Assembly: GCA_030427295.1 (NCBI GenBank)
Contig: JAUHWS010000008.1
Location: 1-39,011, forward strand
Source: a bacterium
Lineage (GTDB): Bacteria; Patescibacteriota; Gracilibacteria; UM-FILTER-43-11
Direction of reading: 5' to 3'
Length of the DNA: 39,011 bases
The position numbers and the translations under genes were made by a program. Under the pieces are notes generated by a model. It saw only the letters and a list, made by a program, of their open reading frames with translations. It had not been told where the DNA came from and searched no databases. This document shows, one piece after another, positions 22,890 to 31,177 of this stretch (positions are counted from its first letter, which is position 1; every line of letters begins with the position of its first letter).

Positions 22890-24170
22890 ATGTTTAAGCT
22901 TTTTAAATCCAAAAAAACACAGACGGAGCAAGTGACTCTAGCCTTAGACATTGGAACCTCAATGGTCAAGGCAGCTGTTTTTAGCATTGAAGAAAGGCGA
23001 AAAAAATCTGGGGAAGTGGTGGGGCGGCGTGCTATGATCAAAGGGGTAGGGAAGATCAAGCAGAAGCTAGGGGACATTCAAAACGGAGTCGTGACGGACA
23101 TTGGCAGCGTGGTTCACAATTGCAAGGAAGCGATTCGAATGGCTTCCGCTCAAGCTGGCATGGAACCAAATCAAATGGTCATGGGGATTGCCGGAGAATT
23201 TGTTAAAGGGGCCACCTCAACCATCACGTACGTGAGAGATGATTTTGACGCCAAAATCAATCTATCAGAACTACGCAATATCGTTCACAAATTACAATGG
23301 AAGGCCTTTGCTGAAGTTCGAAAGCAACTTAGTGAAGAGACAGGCTATCCTGAAATTGACGTTAAGCTTGTGAACACGGCCATTGTTGGTGTTCGAATTG
23401 ATGGCTATAAAGTCAGCAACCCATTAGGATTTCAGGGGAAAAAAGTGCAAATGTCTATCTTTAACTCTTTTGCCCCTTTGGTTCACTTTAGCGCCTTACA
23501 AGGAATTGCTGACGAACTAGAAATTGACCTCTTGAGCATTATCTCGGAACCCTATGCCATTGCCCGATCCATGGACAATGAAAGCACTAACTTATCCGCC
23601 ATTTTCATTGATGTAGGAGGGGGGACAACCGATATTGCCTTAGTACAAGACGGAGCAATCATAGGCACAAAAATGTTTGCCCTTGGAGGGAGAACGTTTA
23701 CAAAACGAATTGCCATTGAGTTGAATATCTCTTTCCAAGAAGCAGAAAGACTTAAATTAGCCTATGCACGGGATGAGTTAGAAAAAAAATCAAAAAAAAT
23801 CATTGCCAATATCATCAAGAACGATACTGACATCTGGCTTGAAGGGGTGATGCTTTCCCTATCAGATTTTAAGGAAATTGAAACTCTACCTTCGCGCATT
23901 TTCTTGTGTGGTGGAGGAACTAAGTTGGGGGAAATTAGAGAGATCCTCAATGATAATAAATGGTATAAAAAGCTTACCTTCAATCGTGCTCCGTCCGTGT
24001 CTTATATGAAGGAAAGTGATATTTCTAGTGTCATCGACGAAAAAAAGAAGCTCAACGAGCAAGAGGACATCACCCTTCTATCACTCACTAACATTGGAAT
24101 TGAATTGGCGGGAGAAGAAACAGTCATGCAAAAAGCGATTCGAAAAGTGATTGGAATCATGAAAGTTTAA
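22890..24170 (+). CDS. ftsA: FtsA-like actin-fold ATPase
   Basis: A 426-aa protein of the FtsA/PilM actin superfamily. It shows phosphate-1 LDIGTSMVKAAVF (about 17-29), phosphate-2 FIDVGGGTTDIAL (about 238-250) and the adenosine motif FLCGGGTKLGE (about 346-356). The SHS2-like insertion (VNTAIVGVRIDGYKVSNPLGFQGK) favours FtsA over PilM. The last residues (MQKAIRKVIGIMKV) could form the membrane-binding amphipathic helix. No ftsZ is nearby, so the assignment rests on sequence only. The track start (22800) lies inside purA; the ATG at 22890 is preferred, with 22839 as an alternative. Confidence 0.82.
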   Translation: MFKLFKSKKTQTEQVTLALDIGTSMVKAAVFSIEERRKKSGEVVGRRAMIKGVGKIKQKLGDIQNGVVTDIGSVVHNCKEAIRMASAQAGMEPNQMVMGIAGEFVKGATSTITYVRDDFDAKINLSELRNIVHKLQWKAFAEVRKQLSEETGYPEIDVKLVNTAIVGVRIDGYKVSNPLGFQGKKVQMSIFNSFAPLVHFSALQGIADELEIDLLSIISEPYAIARSMDNESTNLSAIFIDVGGGTTDIALVQDGAIIGTKMFALGGRTFTKRIAIELNISFQEAERLKLAYARDELEKKSKKIIANIIKNDTDIWLEGVMLSLSDFKEIETLPSRIFLCGGGTKLGEIREILNDNKWYKKLTFNRAPSVSYMKESDISSVIDEKKKLNEQEDITLLSLTNIGIELAGEETVMQKAIRKVIGIMKV

Positions 24171-24181
24171 AAGAAGAGGAG

Positions 24182-24280
24182 GTGACACCAAGCTCGTACC
24201 GTGATTACTATCACTATCAATTGAATCCCGCACAATGTATCTTGTGCGGTAAATTAAATAGGGAGTGCTGGTGCATTTAG
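24182..24280 (+). CDS. Possible 32-aa four-Cys microprotein
   Basis: A GTG at 24182, 11 nt after the FtsA-like stop and just behind an AAGAAGAGGAG purine run, opens a 32-codon frame ending in CILCGKLNRECWCI. Four cysteines in 14 residues (CxxC...CxC) look like a miniature metal knuckle. Its end overlaps the 3' end of the convergent sortase gene by 27 bp. A hairpin in the same DNA (24228-24249) offers another reason for the sequence, so this is tentative. Confidence 0.25.
   Translation: MTPSSYRDYYHYQLNPAQCILCGKLNRECWCI
24228..24249. terminator. Hairpin between convergent ftsA-like and sortase genes
   Basis: An 8-bp perfect stem CCGCACAA/TTGTGCGG with loop TGTATC lies 57 bp after the FtsA-like stop and 5 bp from the sortase stop. 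It probably ends transcription from one or both sides, although the flanks are only AT-rich with no real T-tract. Confidence 0.5.
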
Positions 24281-25093
24281 TATGTCTACCTCTGGATGAC
24301 TTTCATGATTTTCAATATCCGGATTAATTTCCGTAATGTCTTCAGCCACCATCACCAAACGATTAGTAGTAGATCCAGGGGGATCACAGGTCATGAGCGT
24401 CGAAATTTTTCGGTCCTTGGGCTGCTGCAAAACACTCACATCATTTGGAGGAATAATTTTTTTCTCGCTAATTTGGTAGGTGTACTTCTTTTGATTGTAG
24501 TACACGTAATAAATATCTCCTACCTCCAACTGCCTTAGAATGGCAAAAACATCCTTAAACTCACCAGGGGCCCAGCTATAATAAGAACTGTGACCAGTGA
24601 TAAAGACATTTCCATTTTGACCCGGCACGGCAGAGCCAGGGTATTTTACAACCCCATCCTCCAGGCCTTTTTGAATCATATCTTCATTAGCCTTCCAATT
24701 TCCATTCTTGATATGCTCTGTAGTTAAATCAGAAACAATGGGAACGCTCAAGCCCAATTTTGGAATAGAAAGACGATTGTCAGTTGGTACAACAGGTTGA
24801 TCAAGCCAGGCATAACTCACCTTTTCTTCAGTTTGTTGAGTGGGCAAAAGCAGCTGCTCATCAATGATATGACTTTCAGCCGCCTCAATCAGGATATCTC
24901 CCCGCTCCTGTTGTGCCTCCGGGTTGATCAAACTAGCCAAAATAGCGCTGTAGGCTTGAAAATTCAAAGCTAAAAACGACACAGCAAATATTCCTCCTGT
25001 AATGACTGCAAAGCGAACAAACTGCCAAATTTTATCACCCCAGGTGATTTTTTGAGCAGTCTCTACCGATGATGAGATTTCGTTCTCAGACAT
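24254..25093 (-). CDS. Sortase
   Basis: A 279-aa membrane-bound transpeptidase that links surface proteins to the cell wall or to each other. It has one N-terminal membrane helix (about 27-50), an extracytoplasmic linker and the sortase beta barrel. The active-site residues are visible: His168 in FITGHSSYY, Cys236 in STLMTCDPPGS and Arg245 in TNRLVMVAE. The TLxTC motif is typical of the family; the class cannot be fixed by eye. It is a single gene with two good promoters upstream. Its substrates are not in the window. Confidence 0.94.
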   Translation of the reverse strand: MSENEISSSVETAQKITWGDKIWQFVRFAVITGGIFAVSFLALNFQAYSAILASLINPEAQQERGDILIEAAESHIIDEQLLLPTQQTEEKVSYAWLDQPVVPTDNRLSIPKLGLSVPIVSDLTTEHIKNGNWKANEDMIQKGLEDGVVKYPGSAVPGQNGNVFITGHSSYYSWAPGEFKDVFAILRQLEVGDIYYVYYNQKKYTYQISEKKIIPPNDVSVLQQPKDRKISTLMTCDPPGSTTNRLVMVAEDITEINPDIENHESHPEVDILNAPALPI

Positions 25094-25101
25094 ATCTCTT
25101 A

Positions 25102-25130
25102 ATTATATCAAAAAAATGCATTCTACTCAA
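25102..25130 (-). promoter_or_regulatory. Proximal sortase promoter, near-leaderless
   Basis: Minus strand TTGAGT (25130-25125), 17 bp, TATAAT (25107-25102). The ATG is at 25093, so the transcript would start within about 2 bases of it. Confidence 0.6.
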
Positions 25131-25143
25131 TAAAAGTATGAAT

Positions 25144-25172
25144 ACTATACATTAAAAAACAAAAATTGTCAA
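25144..25172 (-). promoter_or_regulatory. Distal sortase promoter
   Basis: Minus strand TTGACA (25172-25167), 17 bp, TATAGT (25149-25144). The -35 is a perfect consensus. It gives a leader of about 45 nt. Confidence 0.7.
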
Positions 25173-25190
25173 TGCAAAGTAAAGCCTTAC

Positions 25191-26711
25191 TTATACCTCA
25201 ATTCGAGGAAAAATAATCTCACTTTGACCTAATTTTAGCCAATCATGAAAAGCCCCCCATTCAGCCCGTTTACCCGCAGTAAATGAATCAGGATCCAAGC
25301 CAAGCTGAACTCTCATCTTTCTAGCTGATTCAGGGATAAATGGATAGGTTAAAAGACTGAGGTGCCTGAGTAATTCAAGTAGGTTTGATAAAATAGCTTT
25401 TCCCACCTCTGGATCCTCCTTAACCAACGACCAGGGTTTTAAATCTTCCATCGATTTATTAGCAAAATCAACCAGTTTCCATACCTGCTGAATGGCTTCA
25501 GAAAGTTGATAATCATCCATGCTTTTTCGATAGGCGTCCCAGGTTGAAGCAACGACTTCTATAAAAGCTTCATGATGGTCGGAAAATTTAAAATCCGTGA
25601 TGCCATTACGACTGACAAGCGTGTGAACACGATTGAGCAAATTGCCTAAATTGTTAGCCAAGTCTGAATTGTAGCGCTCCACAAAAAGCTGATCATTAAA
25701 ATCTCCATCATTTCCCATGGGAATTTCCTTGAGGAGGTAATATCTTAAGGCATCTGAACCGTATTCTTGAGCCACACCAACAGGATCAACAACATTTCCA
25801 AGAGTTTTACTCATTTTTTCGCCATTATGAGTCACAAACCCATGAATTAAAATGGATTCTGGCAAAGGAAGCTTAGCTGAAAGGAGCATTCCAATCCAAA
25901 TCCCGGCATGAAAACGAACAATATCCTTTCCAATCAAATGCACATCAGCTGGCCAAAAATTCTTAAACAAAACTCCCTCATTAGCATAATCAAGGGCAGA
26001 AACGTAATTGGTTAAGGCATCACACCACACATACATAACATGACTCGGATCAGAAGGAACAGGAATACCCCATGGCAAGGTTTCTTTGGGGCGAGAAAAA
26101 CTGACATCATGAAGGCCTTCTTTAGCAAGATTTAAAAACTCATGCTGACGAGCCTCCGGAATGAGTTTCAACTGACCGGATTCAATAAGTGAGACTATTT
26201 TTTCAGAATACTTGGAAAGTCTAAAAAAATAGTTTGTTTCCTTGGAAAGCACAGGTGGCTTTTTGTGAATAGCACAATTGCCATCCACCAAATCTGTTTC
26301 CTTAAGAAACATTTCACAACCTTCACAATAAAGCCCCTCATATCCTTTAGAGTAGATATCCCCCTGCCCTTCTAATTTGCTCCACATTTTCTGAGCTGCA
26401 GGCCAATGTCTTTTTTGGTCTGTAGTCTGAATAAAATCATCATAACTGATGGACAAAATCGATTTCAAATCCTTAAAAAGGGTAGCATTTTTATGAACAA
26501 AAGTGAGCGTATCTTCGGCATTTTTTTTTGCCGTGTTATAGTTTTTAATCCCATGCTCATCTGTCCCAGTCAAAAAATGAGTCTTAAAACCCATCATCCG
26601 CTTATAACGGGCAATGGCATCCGCCTGGGTGAATTCTAGAGCATGGCCTAAATGCGGCCCTGCATTGGTATAAGCAATGGCCGTTGAAATGTAAAATGTT
26701 TTTTGGCTCAT
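25191..26711 (-). CDS. metG: Methionyl-tRNA synthetase
   Basis: A class I aminoacyl-tRNA synthetase of 506 aa. The HIGH motif reads GPHLGHAL and the KMSKS motif EKMSKTLGN. FLTGTDEHG, the connective-peptide knuckle (YCEGCEMFL...CAIH) and the WxVPxP-like WGIPVP segment are all present. An anticodon-binding helical domain follows (about 350-500). No C-terminal tRNA-binding EMAP domain is present, so this is the short form. The track start is an upstream TTG (26720); the ATG at 26711 is preferred. It is separated from the upstream membrane array by a terminator. Confidence 0.97.
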   Translation of the reverse strand: MSQKTFYISTAIAYTNAGPHLGHALEFTQADAIARYKRMMGFKTHFLTGTDEHGIKNYNTAKKNAEDTLTFVHKNATLFKDLKSILSISYDDFIQTTDQKRHWPAAQKMWSKLEGQGDIYSKGYEGLYCEGCEMFLKETDLVDGNCAIHKKPPVLSKETNYFFRLSKYSEKIVSLIESGQLKLIPEARQHEFLNLAKEGLHDVSFSRPKETLPWGIPVPSDPSHVMYVWCDALTNYVSALDYANEGVLFKNFWPADVHLIGKDIVRFHAGIWIGMLLSAKLPLPESILIHGFVTHNGEKMSKTLGNVVDPVGVAQEYGSDALRYYLLKEIPMGNDGDFNDQLFVERYNSDLANNLGNLLNRVHTLVSRNGITDFKFSDHHEAFIEVVASTWDAYRKSMDDYQLSEAIQQVWKLVDFANKSMEDLKPWSLVKEDPEVGKAILSNLLELLRHLSLLTYPFIPESARKMRVQLGLDPDSFTAGKRAEWGAFHDWLKLGQSEIIFPRIEV

Positions 26712-26745
26712 ATCAATCAATAGAAATATGAGCTTATTTTAAGGG

Positions 26746-26769
26746 AAAAACAAGGCTTTTTCAAGCCTC
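26746..26769 (-). terminator. Intrinsic terminator after VirB2-like array
   Basis: On the minus strand a stem AGGCTT/AAGCCT is followed by GTTTTT, directly after the stop of the last membrane gene (26772) and before metG. Confidence 0.65.
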
Positions 26770-26771
26770 GA

Positions 26772-27164
26772 CTAAGTCGTCGCCTCAAAAAGCAAATTGA
26801 TCACATTGGTCACGATGGCAAAAGAAAGGATGACGACCAAAAGACCAATAATCGCCCACCGAATGATGGTAACAGCTTTATCTCGGGCTTCTTGATTACC
26901 GAATGAAGTGATAAAACGAATACCACCGTAAATGAGCATGATCACGGCAATTGAACCGGAAGCAAATAAAAGCAAGCGGATTAACGAGTCTACCACATCA
27001 ATGATTTTGGTTTCAGGACTGACGTTTGACGTGTCCGTTCCAGGAAGGTTACGAGGTCTGTAAATCACATCTCTAAAATCCTGAAGTGTCAATCCAAAAG
27101 TCGCTTTCGTTGAAAGATTAAAGGCAAATACGAAGGCTAGAAGGCGTAGGAATAATTTTTCCAT
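26772..27164 (-). CDS. VirB2/TrbC-like two-helix membrane protein (array member 5)
   Basis: A 130-aa protein with a signal peptide (residues 1-22), a short outer segment and two membrane helices. The paired helices surround the shared array motif IYGGIRFITSFGNQE...KAVTIIRWAIIGL. The pattern hydrophobic-GG-x3-TxxGNxE-K-(A/L)IGL resembles the VirB2/TrbC pilin fold that is common and usually unannotated in Patescibacteria. The track start (27206) overlaps the previous gene; the ATG at 27164 follows that gene's stop by 4 bp. It is the last gene of five. Confidence 0.75.
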   Translation of the reverse strand: MEKLFLRLLAFVFAFNLSTKATFGLTLQDFRDVIYRPRNLPGTDTSNVSPETKIIDVVDSLIRLLLFASGSIAVIMLIYGGIRFITSFGNQEARDKAVTIIRWAIIGLLVVILSFAIVTNVINLLFEATT

Positions 27165-27168
27165 GGGA

Positions 27169-27906
27169 CTAAATAAAGCTAAAGAAATCAATGTCGGTGA
27201 TGGCATTCACCACAGCAAAGGCAAGAGTAATCACCACAAAACCAATCAAAGTAAAAATCAATATCGACCGCGCTTTTGAAACACGGTCATCATTCCCCTT
27301 CGCTAGAATAAAGAAAATACCTGACGTGATTAAGGATAATAAGGCAACAATCCATGCAAAACGAAACAGCTGCCGAACAAATTGAGGGATAAAATCTTCC
27401 ATCAAATCCCCCGTCGGAACCTCGCCTGGACGATTGGGGGCAATCAAGATCTGATTAACTCGTGTGATGACATCCATGGCTTTAGTTTTGGCAATTTCAA
27501 AATCCTCTAACGCTAATACGCGAGGTGGAACACCAGCAGTTGTATTCTGAACATCCAAATAATCCTGTGCCGGCAAATCTAAAAAGTCACGAATGAGTTG
27601 TTTTGAATCATTTAATACCGTTTCAGCTTCATCTAAACGACTATCACTGGTCATTAAGCTACTCACTCGCTTCTCTAAATTATCCAAAGCCACATCAAGG
27701 TCATACTGAGAGGCCTCCATGTTATCAATTAGTGCAGAGACATCCTCACCTGCCTTTTTTTGAGCTGTTTCAGCATCCAGGCCATATTCCACCAATTGGC
27801 CTCGATACTGATCAGTGGCCTCATCCTTATTTAAGGCAAAAACAACTTGAGTTGAAAAAAGAGAGAGTGTGAAAAGGACCAAGAATGTGTGTTTTAATAG
27901 CTTCAT
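27169..27906 (-). CDS. VirB2/TrbC-like protein with coiled-coil ectodomain (array member 4)
   Basis: A 245-aa protein: signal peptide (about 1-24), a helical, probably coiled-coil outer domain (about 28-165), then two C-terminal helices with the array motif in altered form (ITSGIFFILAKGNDDRVSKA then FTLIGFVVITLAFAVV). It is the most divergent member: GG becomes SG, and E after GN becomes D. The ectodomain has a PAQDY/VPPRV loop and no cysteines. Its ATG overlaps the stop of the preceding array gene (ATGA). Confidence 0.75.
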   Translation of the reverse strand: MKLLKHTFLVLFTLSLFSTQVVFALNKDEATDQYRGQLVEYGLDAETAQKKAGEDVSALIDNMEASQYDLDVALDNLEKRVSSLMTSDSRLDEAETVLNDSKQLIRDFLDLPAQDYLDVQNTTAGVPPRVLALEDFEIAKTKAMDVITRVNQILIAPNRPGEVPTGDLMEDFIPQFVRQLFRFAWIVALLSLITSGIFFILAKGNDDRVSKARSILIFTLIGFVVITLAFAVVNAITDIDFFSFI

Positions 27907-28319
27907 GAAAATTGAATACGACTAATGATAGCAACAATACCGTAGGCAGTTAATGATAAAATCAAACCAACTCCAGCGTAAATGATGGTTTTTAAGGCTT
28001 TGTCATATTTTTCCTCATTACCGAAAGCCGTTAAATAAATGTATCCTCCAATAATAAAAGCAATCACCGACAGAGCAATCGCCAGATTAATCCCCCATCG
28101 AATGATAAAAGGAATAACTTTAGCAAAAATAATATTTGATCCAATATCAGCTCCCTCATTTCCAGCCCCAGGCAGAGTACCAGCGCCAGCAGGATTTGAA
28201 ATAATAACATCGGTGCTACCAATATTATTGGCTTGGACCAGAGGAATTTCAAGTCTTTGGAAAAAAGTTAGCATCAAGATCAATAACGAGCCTATTTTTT
28301 TAGCAAGCTTAGAAAGCAA
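27903..28319 (-). CDS. VirB2/TrbC-like two-helix membrane protein (array member 3)
   Basis: A 138-aa protein: signal peptide (about 1-30), a Gly/Ala/Pro-rich outer segment (SNPAGAGTLPGAGNEGADIG), then two helices around the array motif (IIGGYIYLTAFGNEEKYDKA, then IYAGVGLILSLTAYGIV). It overlaps its neighbours on both sides by 4 and 11 bp, so the array is translated as one unit. It is close in size and layout to conjugative-pilus subunits of the VirB2 type. Confidence 0.78.
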   Translation of the reverse strand: MLSKLAKKIGSLLILMLTFFQRLEIPLVQANNIGSTDVIISNPAGAGTLPGAGNEGADIGSNIIFAKVIPFIIRWGINLAIALSVIAFIIGGYIYLTAFGNEEKYDKALKTIIYAGVGLILSLTAYGIVAIISRIQFS

Positions 28320-29043
28320 AGAAGGTGGGATTAATCGTGTAAAGAATCACTGAAGCGGTGAACCAAAGCACCATTCCTATCAAAGCACCATAAATCATTT
28401 TCTTTCCGCCTTCAACCCCTTCACTATTACCTTGTGCTGTTGAAATTCGAACTCCAGCCACAATGATGATCAAAATAGCCACAGCCACAATCAGAGCTGA
28501 GACGTAATTATAAATCAGAGACAAATAGTTATAAAGCAGCCCAAAAGGCCCTTGGGTTTCTTTGCCTTCCTCATAAGCCAAAATAGCTTGGAAGGGACCT
28601 TGCTCATTACCAACCAATGGCTCACCAGACCATAGTTCATACGAAACCTGTTTATCATCAACCGGTACAACTTTATACAAATCATAACCCGGACGTCCAC
28701 CGATAGGTTCTACTAAAAATCTACAATTAAAAGGAATATTCAAACGAGGCACATCTTTTGTCTTTTGATCCTCGGGGGTTTCGTCAGTGGCCTCGGGATT
28801 GGCAACCTTAATTTTGTGTATTTCACTAGCTTTCGATCCGCATTCAGAAGGTGAATCAGCACATTCTGGATAACCCATTTCAACCGCTAATTGACAGCGA
28901 CTTTGAAAACCTGCATCAATGACATTTTCAGGAACTGGATCTGCGGGAGTATCATCGTCATCTTGCGCATGAGTAAAAAGAGGCGCAAATAGCAAAAAAA
29001 GAAAGGTGATAGAAGCGATGATTGATTTGAAGCTTTTAGCCAT
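28309..29043 (-). CDS. VirB2/TrbC-like protein with Cys-containing ectodomain (array member 2)
   Basis: A 244-aa protein: signal peptide ending at about residue 26 (FTHA), an acidic start (QDDDDTPADP), an ectodomain with four cysteines (CQLAVEMGYPECADSPSEC and NCRF), and two C-terminal helices with the array motif (IIVAGVRISTAQGNSEGVEG, then YGALIGMVLWFTASVIL). The cysteines probably form disulfides outside the membrane. The track start is a TTG at 29055; the ATG at 29043 is preferred and overlaps the upstream gene by 8 bp. Confidence 0.75.
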   Translation of the reverse strand: MAKSFKSIIASITFLFLLFAPLFTHAQDDDDTPADPVPENVIDAGFQSRCQLAVEMGYPECADSPSECGSKASEIHKIKVANPEATDETPEDQKTKDVPRLNIPFNCRFLVEPIGGRPGYDLYKVVPVDDKQVSYELWSGEPLVGNEQGPFQAILAYEEGKETQGPFGLLYNYLSLIYNYVSALIVAVAILIIIVAGVRISTAQGNSEGVEGGKKMIYGALIGMVLWFTASVILYTINPTFFAF

Positions 29044-29470
29044 AAATACTTGCAATAAGAAGTTGAACTAAGGTTACTAAAATATAAGCCGAAAGCGTGA
29101 CCACCAAACCAATCAAGGCATATTTGACATAATTCTTACCTTGCTCATGACGCTCACTTCCTCCGGCTGACAACATTAAAAACCCTCCCCAAACCATCAT
29201 CAACACCGAAAGAGTGCCAATGATTGCTGCTAAAAATGAAACAATTCGCTCAAAAAAGAAGCCAATCCCCTGCCTGATCCAACCTTGCCGAGTGGTACCC
29301 TCAATCCCCTGGTTTGTGACAGCCGTCAGGTCAAACATAAATCCTCCACTATCAATGTCCTCCCCTGGAACAGGCTGGGCATGCACCACAGGCACAAGGT
29401 CATGGTCGAAAGAGGAAAGAATCGAAACGGAAAACGCAATGATGAGTAAAAGGAAAAGTTTTTTGAACAT
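29036..29470 (-). CDS. VirB2/TrbC-like two-helix membrane protein (array member 1)
   Basis: A 144-aa protein and the first gene of the array. It has a signal peptide (about 1-31, ending VHA), an outer segment of about 45 residues, then two helices around the motif (VWGGFLMLSAGGSERHEQG, then YALIGLVVTLSAYILV). GN is replaced by GS. A promoter with TATAAT lies just upstream. Confidence 0.78.
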   Translation of the reverse strand: MFKKLFLLLIIAFSVSILSSFDHDLVPVVHAQPVPGEDIDSGGFMFDLTAVTNQGIEGTTRQGWIRQGIGFFFERIVSFLAAIIGTLSVLMMVWGGFLMLSAGGSERHEQGKNYVKYALIGLVVTLSAYILVTLVQLLIASIYG

Positions 29471-29492
29471 TTTTGTTTTATACTATCCCTTT

Positions 29493-29521
29493 ATTATAGC
29501 AAATTTTGCTTATTTTAGCAA
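29493..29521 (-). promoter_or_regulatory. Promoter of the VirB2-like array
   Basis: Minus strand TTGCTA (29521-29516), 17 bp, TATAAT (29498-29493), about 22 bp before the first ATG. The -35 box lies in the last codons of rmuC, so the array can be transcribed independently. Confidence 0.6.
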
Positions 29522-30682
29522 GGACTCTTGAGCATTCGGCGTTTTGCTCATTCTAACATTGACTGAAGAAGACATGTCATTGAAAGACTTAGGACGATCA
29601 ATTGCGGCTATATCCGCCTCAAGTGAATTTTGCCCTTGGGTGACTTTAATCACATCCTTATCAATCTTCCCATATTCCTTTCCGGCATTGTTATAAGCAT
29701 TGACTGTTGTTGAGAGATGATTCCCCACTTTATTCATATGCTCTTGATAAGCATTGAGATGGCGCGCCAAGTCTCCCACTCGTTTTTGAATTTCTACAGC
29801 CTGCTTCTCTATAGCCAAAGCTTTAAGAGCTTGCATGACGGTTTGAAGGTAGGCATAAAAGGTCATGGGAGAGACCATGATCACATGCTTTTTGAAGGCA
29901 TATTCAATCAAATCATGAGTATTGACATCTAGCGAACCTACTTTTTGGCTCAAAAGATTGTAAAATACACCATCAGCTGGAATGAACATGAAGGCAAAAT
30001 CAGTGGTCCCCTCCTCTGGGCGGACGTATTTACTGGTTTCATCAATACGCTTTTTGAGATCTGATTTAAAGTCCTTTTCCTTCCGCTGGCGCTCTTCCTC
30101 ATTTTTGGTCTCCATCATGGCATTGTAATTTTCGAGGGAGAATTTGGCATCCACAGGAATCACGGTGTCTCGTACAAAGATCACCGCATCCACAGCCTCA
30201 CCATTTTTAAAGGCGTATTGCATCTTAAAATGAGACGGAGGAAGCTGATTTGAAAGTAGGTTCTCGAGAAAAAACTCTCCCAAAATCCCCCGTTGCTTGG
30301 GATTTTTAAGGATGTTCTCCAAGCTTTTCATCTGCTCGGCAAAGCCGACCACCTGCTTATTGGTTTCATCCAGTTTGGTGAGTTTTTCAGTCACACTTTT
30401 AACATTGTCCGTCACTTCGCGAATGATTTTTTGGCTACTGGCAAATTGCTTTTGAAGTCCCTCTGAAAGCACATCGCGGTTTTTATTAAGCTGCTCATTG
30501 ATGGATCGATCTTGATCTTGAATCCCCTTTTGAAGCTGAAACAGTTGCTCTTGAAGCATTTTAAAAGCCTGATCATCTTGCTTGCCTTGTTTGAGGTCCT
30601 TGAGGTACTGCATGACTTGATAGCCAATAAAAGCAATGGCTCCGAGGCCTAAAATGAGGAGAATGGTGTTGAGGTAGTCCAT
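29510..30682 (-). CDS. rmuC: RmuC-family protein
   Basis: A 390-aa protein with an N-terminal membrane helix (about 5-25), a long coiled coil (about 30-115) and the RmuC domain. Characteristic segments are QRGILGEFFLENLL, AVIFVRDTVIPVDAKFSLENY, YVRPEEGTTDFAFMFIPADGVFYNLL and VIMVSPMTFYAYLQTV. The PVDAKF stretch resembles a restriction-endonuclease-type nuclease core. RmuC limits DNA inversions at repeats in E. coli, and its exact activity is unsettled. The start is the ATG at 30682; the track uses a TTG one codon earlier. Confidence 0.93.
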   Translation of the reverse strand: MDYLNTILLILGLGAIAFIGYQVMQYLKDLKQGKQDDQAFKMLQEQLFQLQKGIQDQDRSINEQLNKNRDVLSEGLQKQFASSQKIIREVTDNVKSVTEKLTKLDETNKQVVGFAEQMKSLENILKNPKQRGILGEFFLENLLSNQLPPSHFKMQYAFKNGEAVDAVIFVRDTVIPVDAKFSLENYNAMMETKNEEERQRKEKDFKSDLKKRIDETSKYVRPEEGTTDFAFMFIPADGVFYNLLSQKVGSLDVNTHDLIEYAFKKHVIMVSPMTFYAYLQTVMQALKALAIEKQAVEIQKRVGDLARHLNAYQEHMNKVGNHLSTTVNAYNNAGKEYGKIDKDVIKVTQGQNSLEADIAAIDRPKSFNDMSSSVNVRMSKTPNAQESLLK

Positions 30683-30731
30683 CAATAATAAATTAGTTAA
30701 ATTTGCATACTTTTTTCATCGCGACTCACCA

Positions 30732-30764
30732 TTTTCATCTCGACCTTGCGGAGAGATCTCCTCC
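30732..30764 (+). repeat. Repeat copy 1 flanking the GIY-YIG gene
   Basis: A 33-bp element, TTTTCATCTCGAC then CTTGCGGAGAGATCTCC. It is matched in direct orientation at 31178-31210 and in inverted orientation at 31103-31135. It overlaps the 3' end of the GIY-YIG gene, so it encodes part of that protein's C-terminus. Confidence 0.7.
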
Positions 30765-31070
30765 ATTTACTCCATTAGGCATATTATGCCAATCACAAGC
30801 TAAATCGTTCCAGTCAGGGTTTGTTGACACAATTAATTCAATCTTTTTAGCCCTTCTCCAATTTTTGAGTTGCCTCTCTCGAGCAAGGGCATTTAAAACA
30901 TACTTAAACTCTTCGCAGTAGACCAGTTTATGGCAATTATACCGACTCGTAAAGCCTGAATTCAAGTGAGTTTTATGCTGAAAAACGCGTTGCATAAGTG
31001 AATTCGTAAAACCAATGTATATAACCTTAGTTTTACTAGCCATCATATAAACATAAAAAGTTCGATTCAT
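30735..31070 (-). CDS. GIY-YIG nuclease domain protein
   Basis: A 111-aa single-domain protein. The family core is visible: FYVYMMASKTKVIYIGFTN (the GIY/YIG strands), catalytic Arg in LMQRVFQHK, GFTSRYNCHKLVY, then RERQLKNWRRAKK with the metal-binding Glu, and NPDWNDLA. Stand-alone proteins of this type are widespread and behave like mobile genes. This one is bracketed by copies of a palindromic repeat (30732, 31103, 31178), and its last residues (GGDLSARSR) are encoded by one copy. The gene lies between rmuC and the UvrD-like gene, unrelated to either. Confidence 0.9.
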   Translation of the reverse strand: MNRTFYVYMMASKTKVIYIGFTNSLMQRVFQHKTHLNSGFTSRYNCHKLVYCEEFKYVLNALARERQLKNWRRAKKIELIVSTNPDWNDLACDWHNMPNGVNGGDLSARSR

Positions 31071-31102
31071 TCAAATTCAATAGATTCAGTTTTAAGTGAT
31101 TT

Positions 31103-31135
31103 GGGTGAGATCTCTCGATATACTCGAGATGAAAA
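31103..31135 (-). repeat. Repeat copy 2 (inverted orientation)
   Basis: Read on the minus strand it begins TTTTCATCTCGA and ends GAGAGATCTCACCC, matching copies 1 and 3. It lies 33 bp upstream of the GIY-YIG start codon. Together with copy 3 it forms an inverted pair. Confidence 0.65.
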
Positions 31136-31177
31136 AAGTGCTAGAGTTTTTTAACGATTGACTCCAATCAATTTTAC

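Noticed and set aside
28039-28353. 104-aa plus-strand ORF
   Set aside because: It is antisense to array member 3 and reflects the reverse of hydrophobic helices.
26772-29470. Conjugative transfer operon
   Set aside because: Only VirB2/TrbC-like subunits are present; no VirB4, VirD4, relaxase or VirB6-B10 homolog is in the window.
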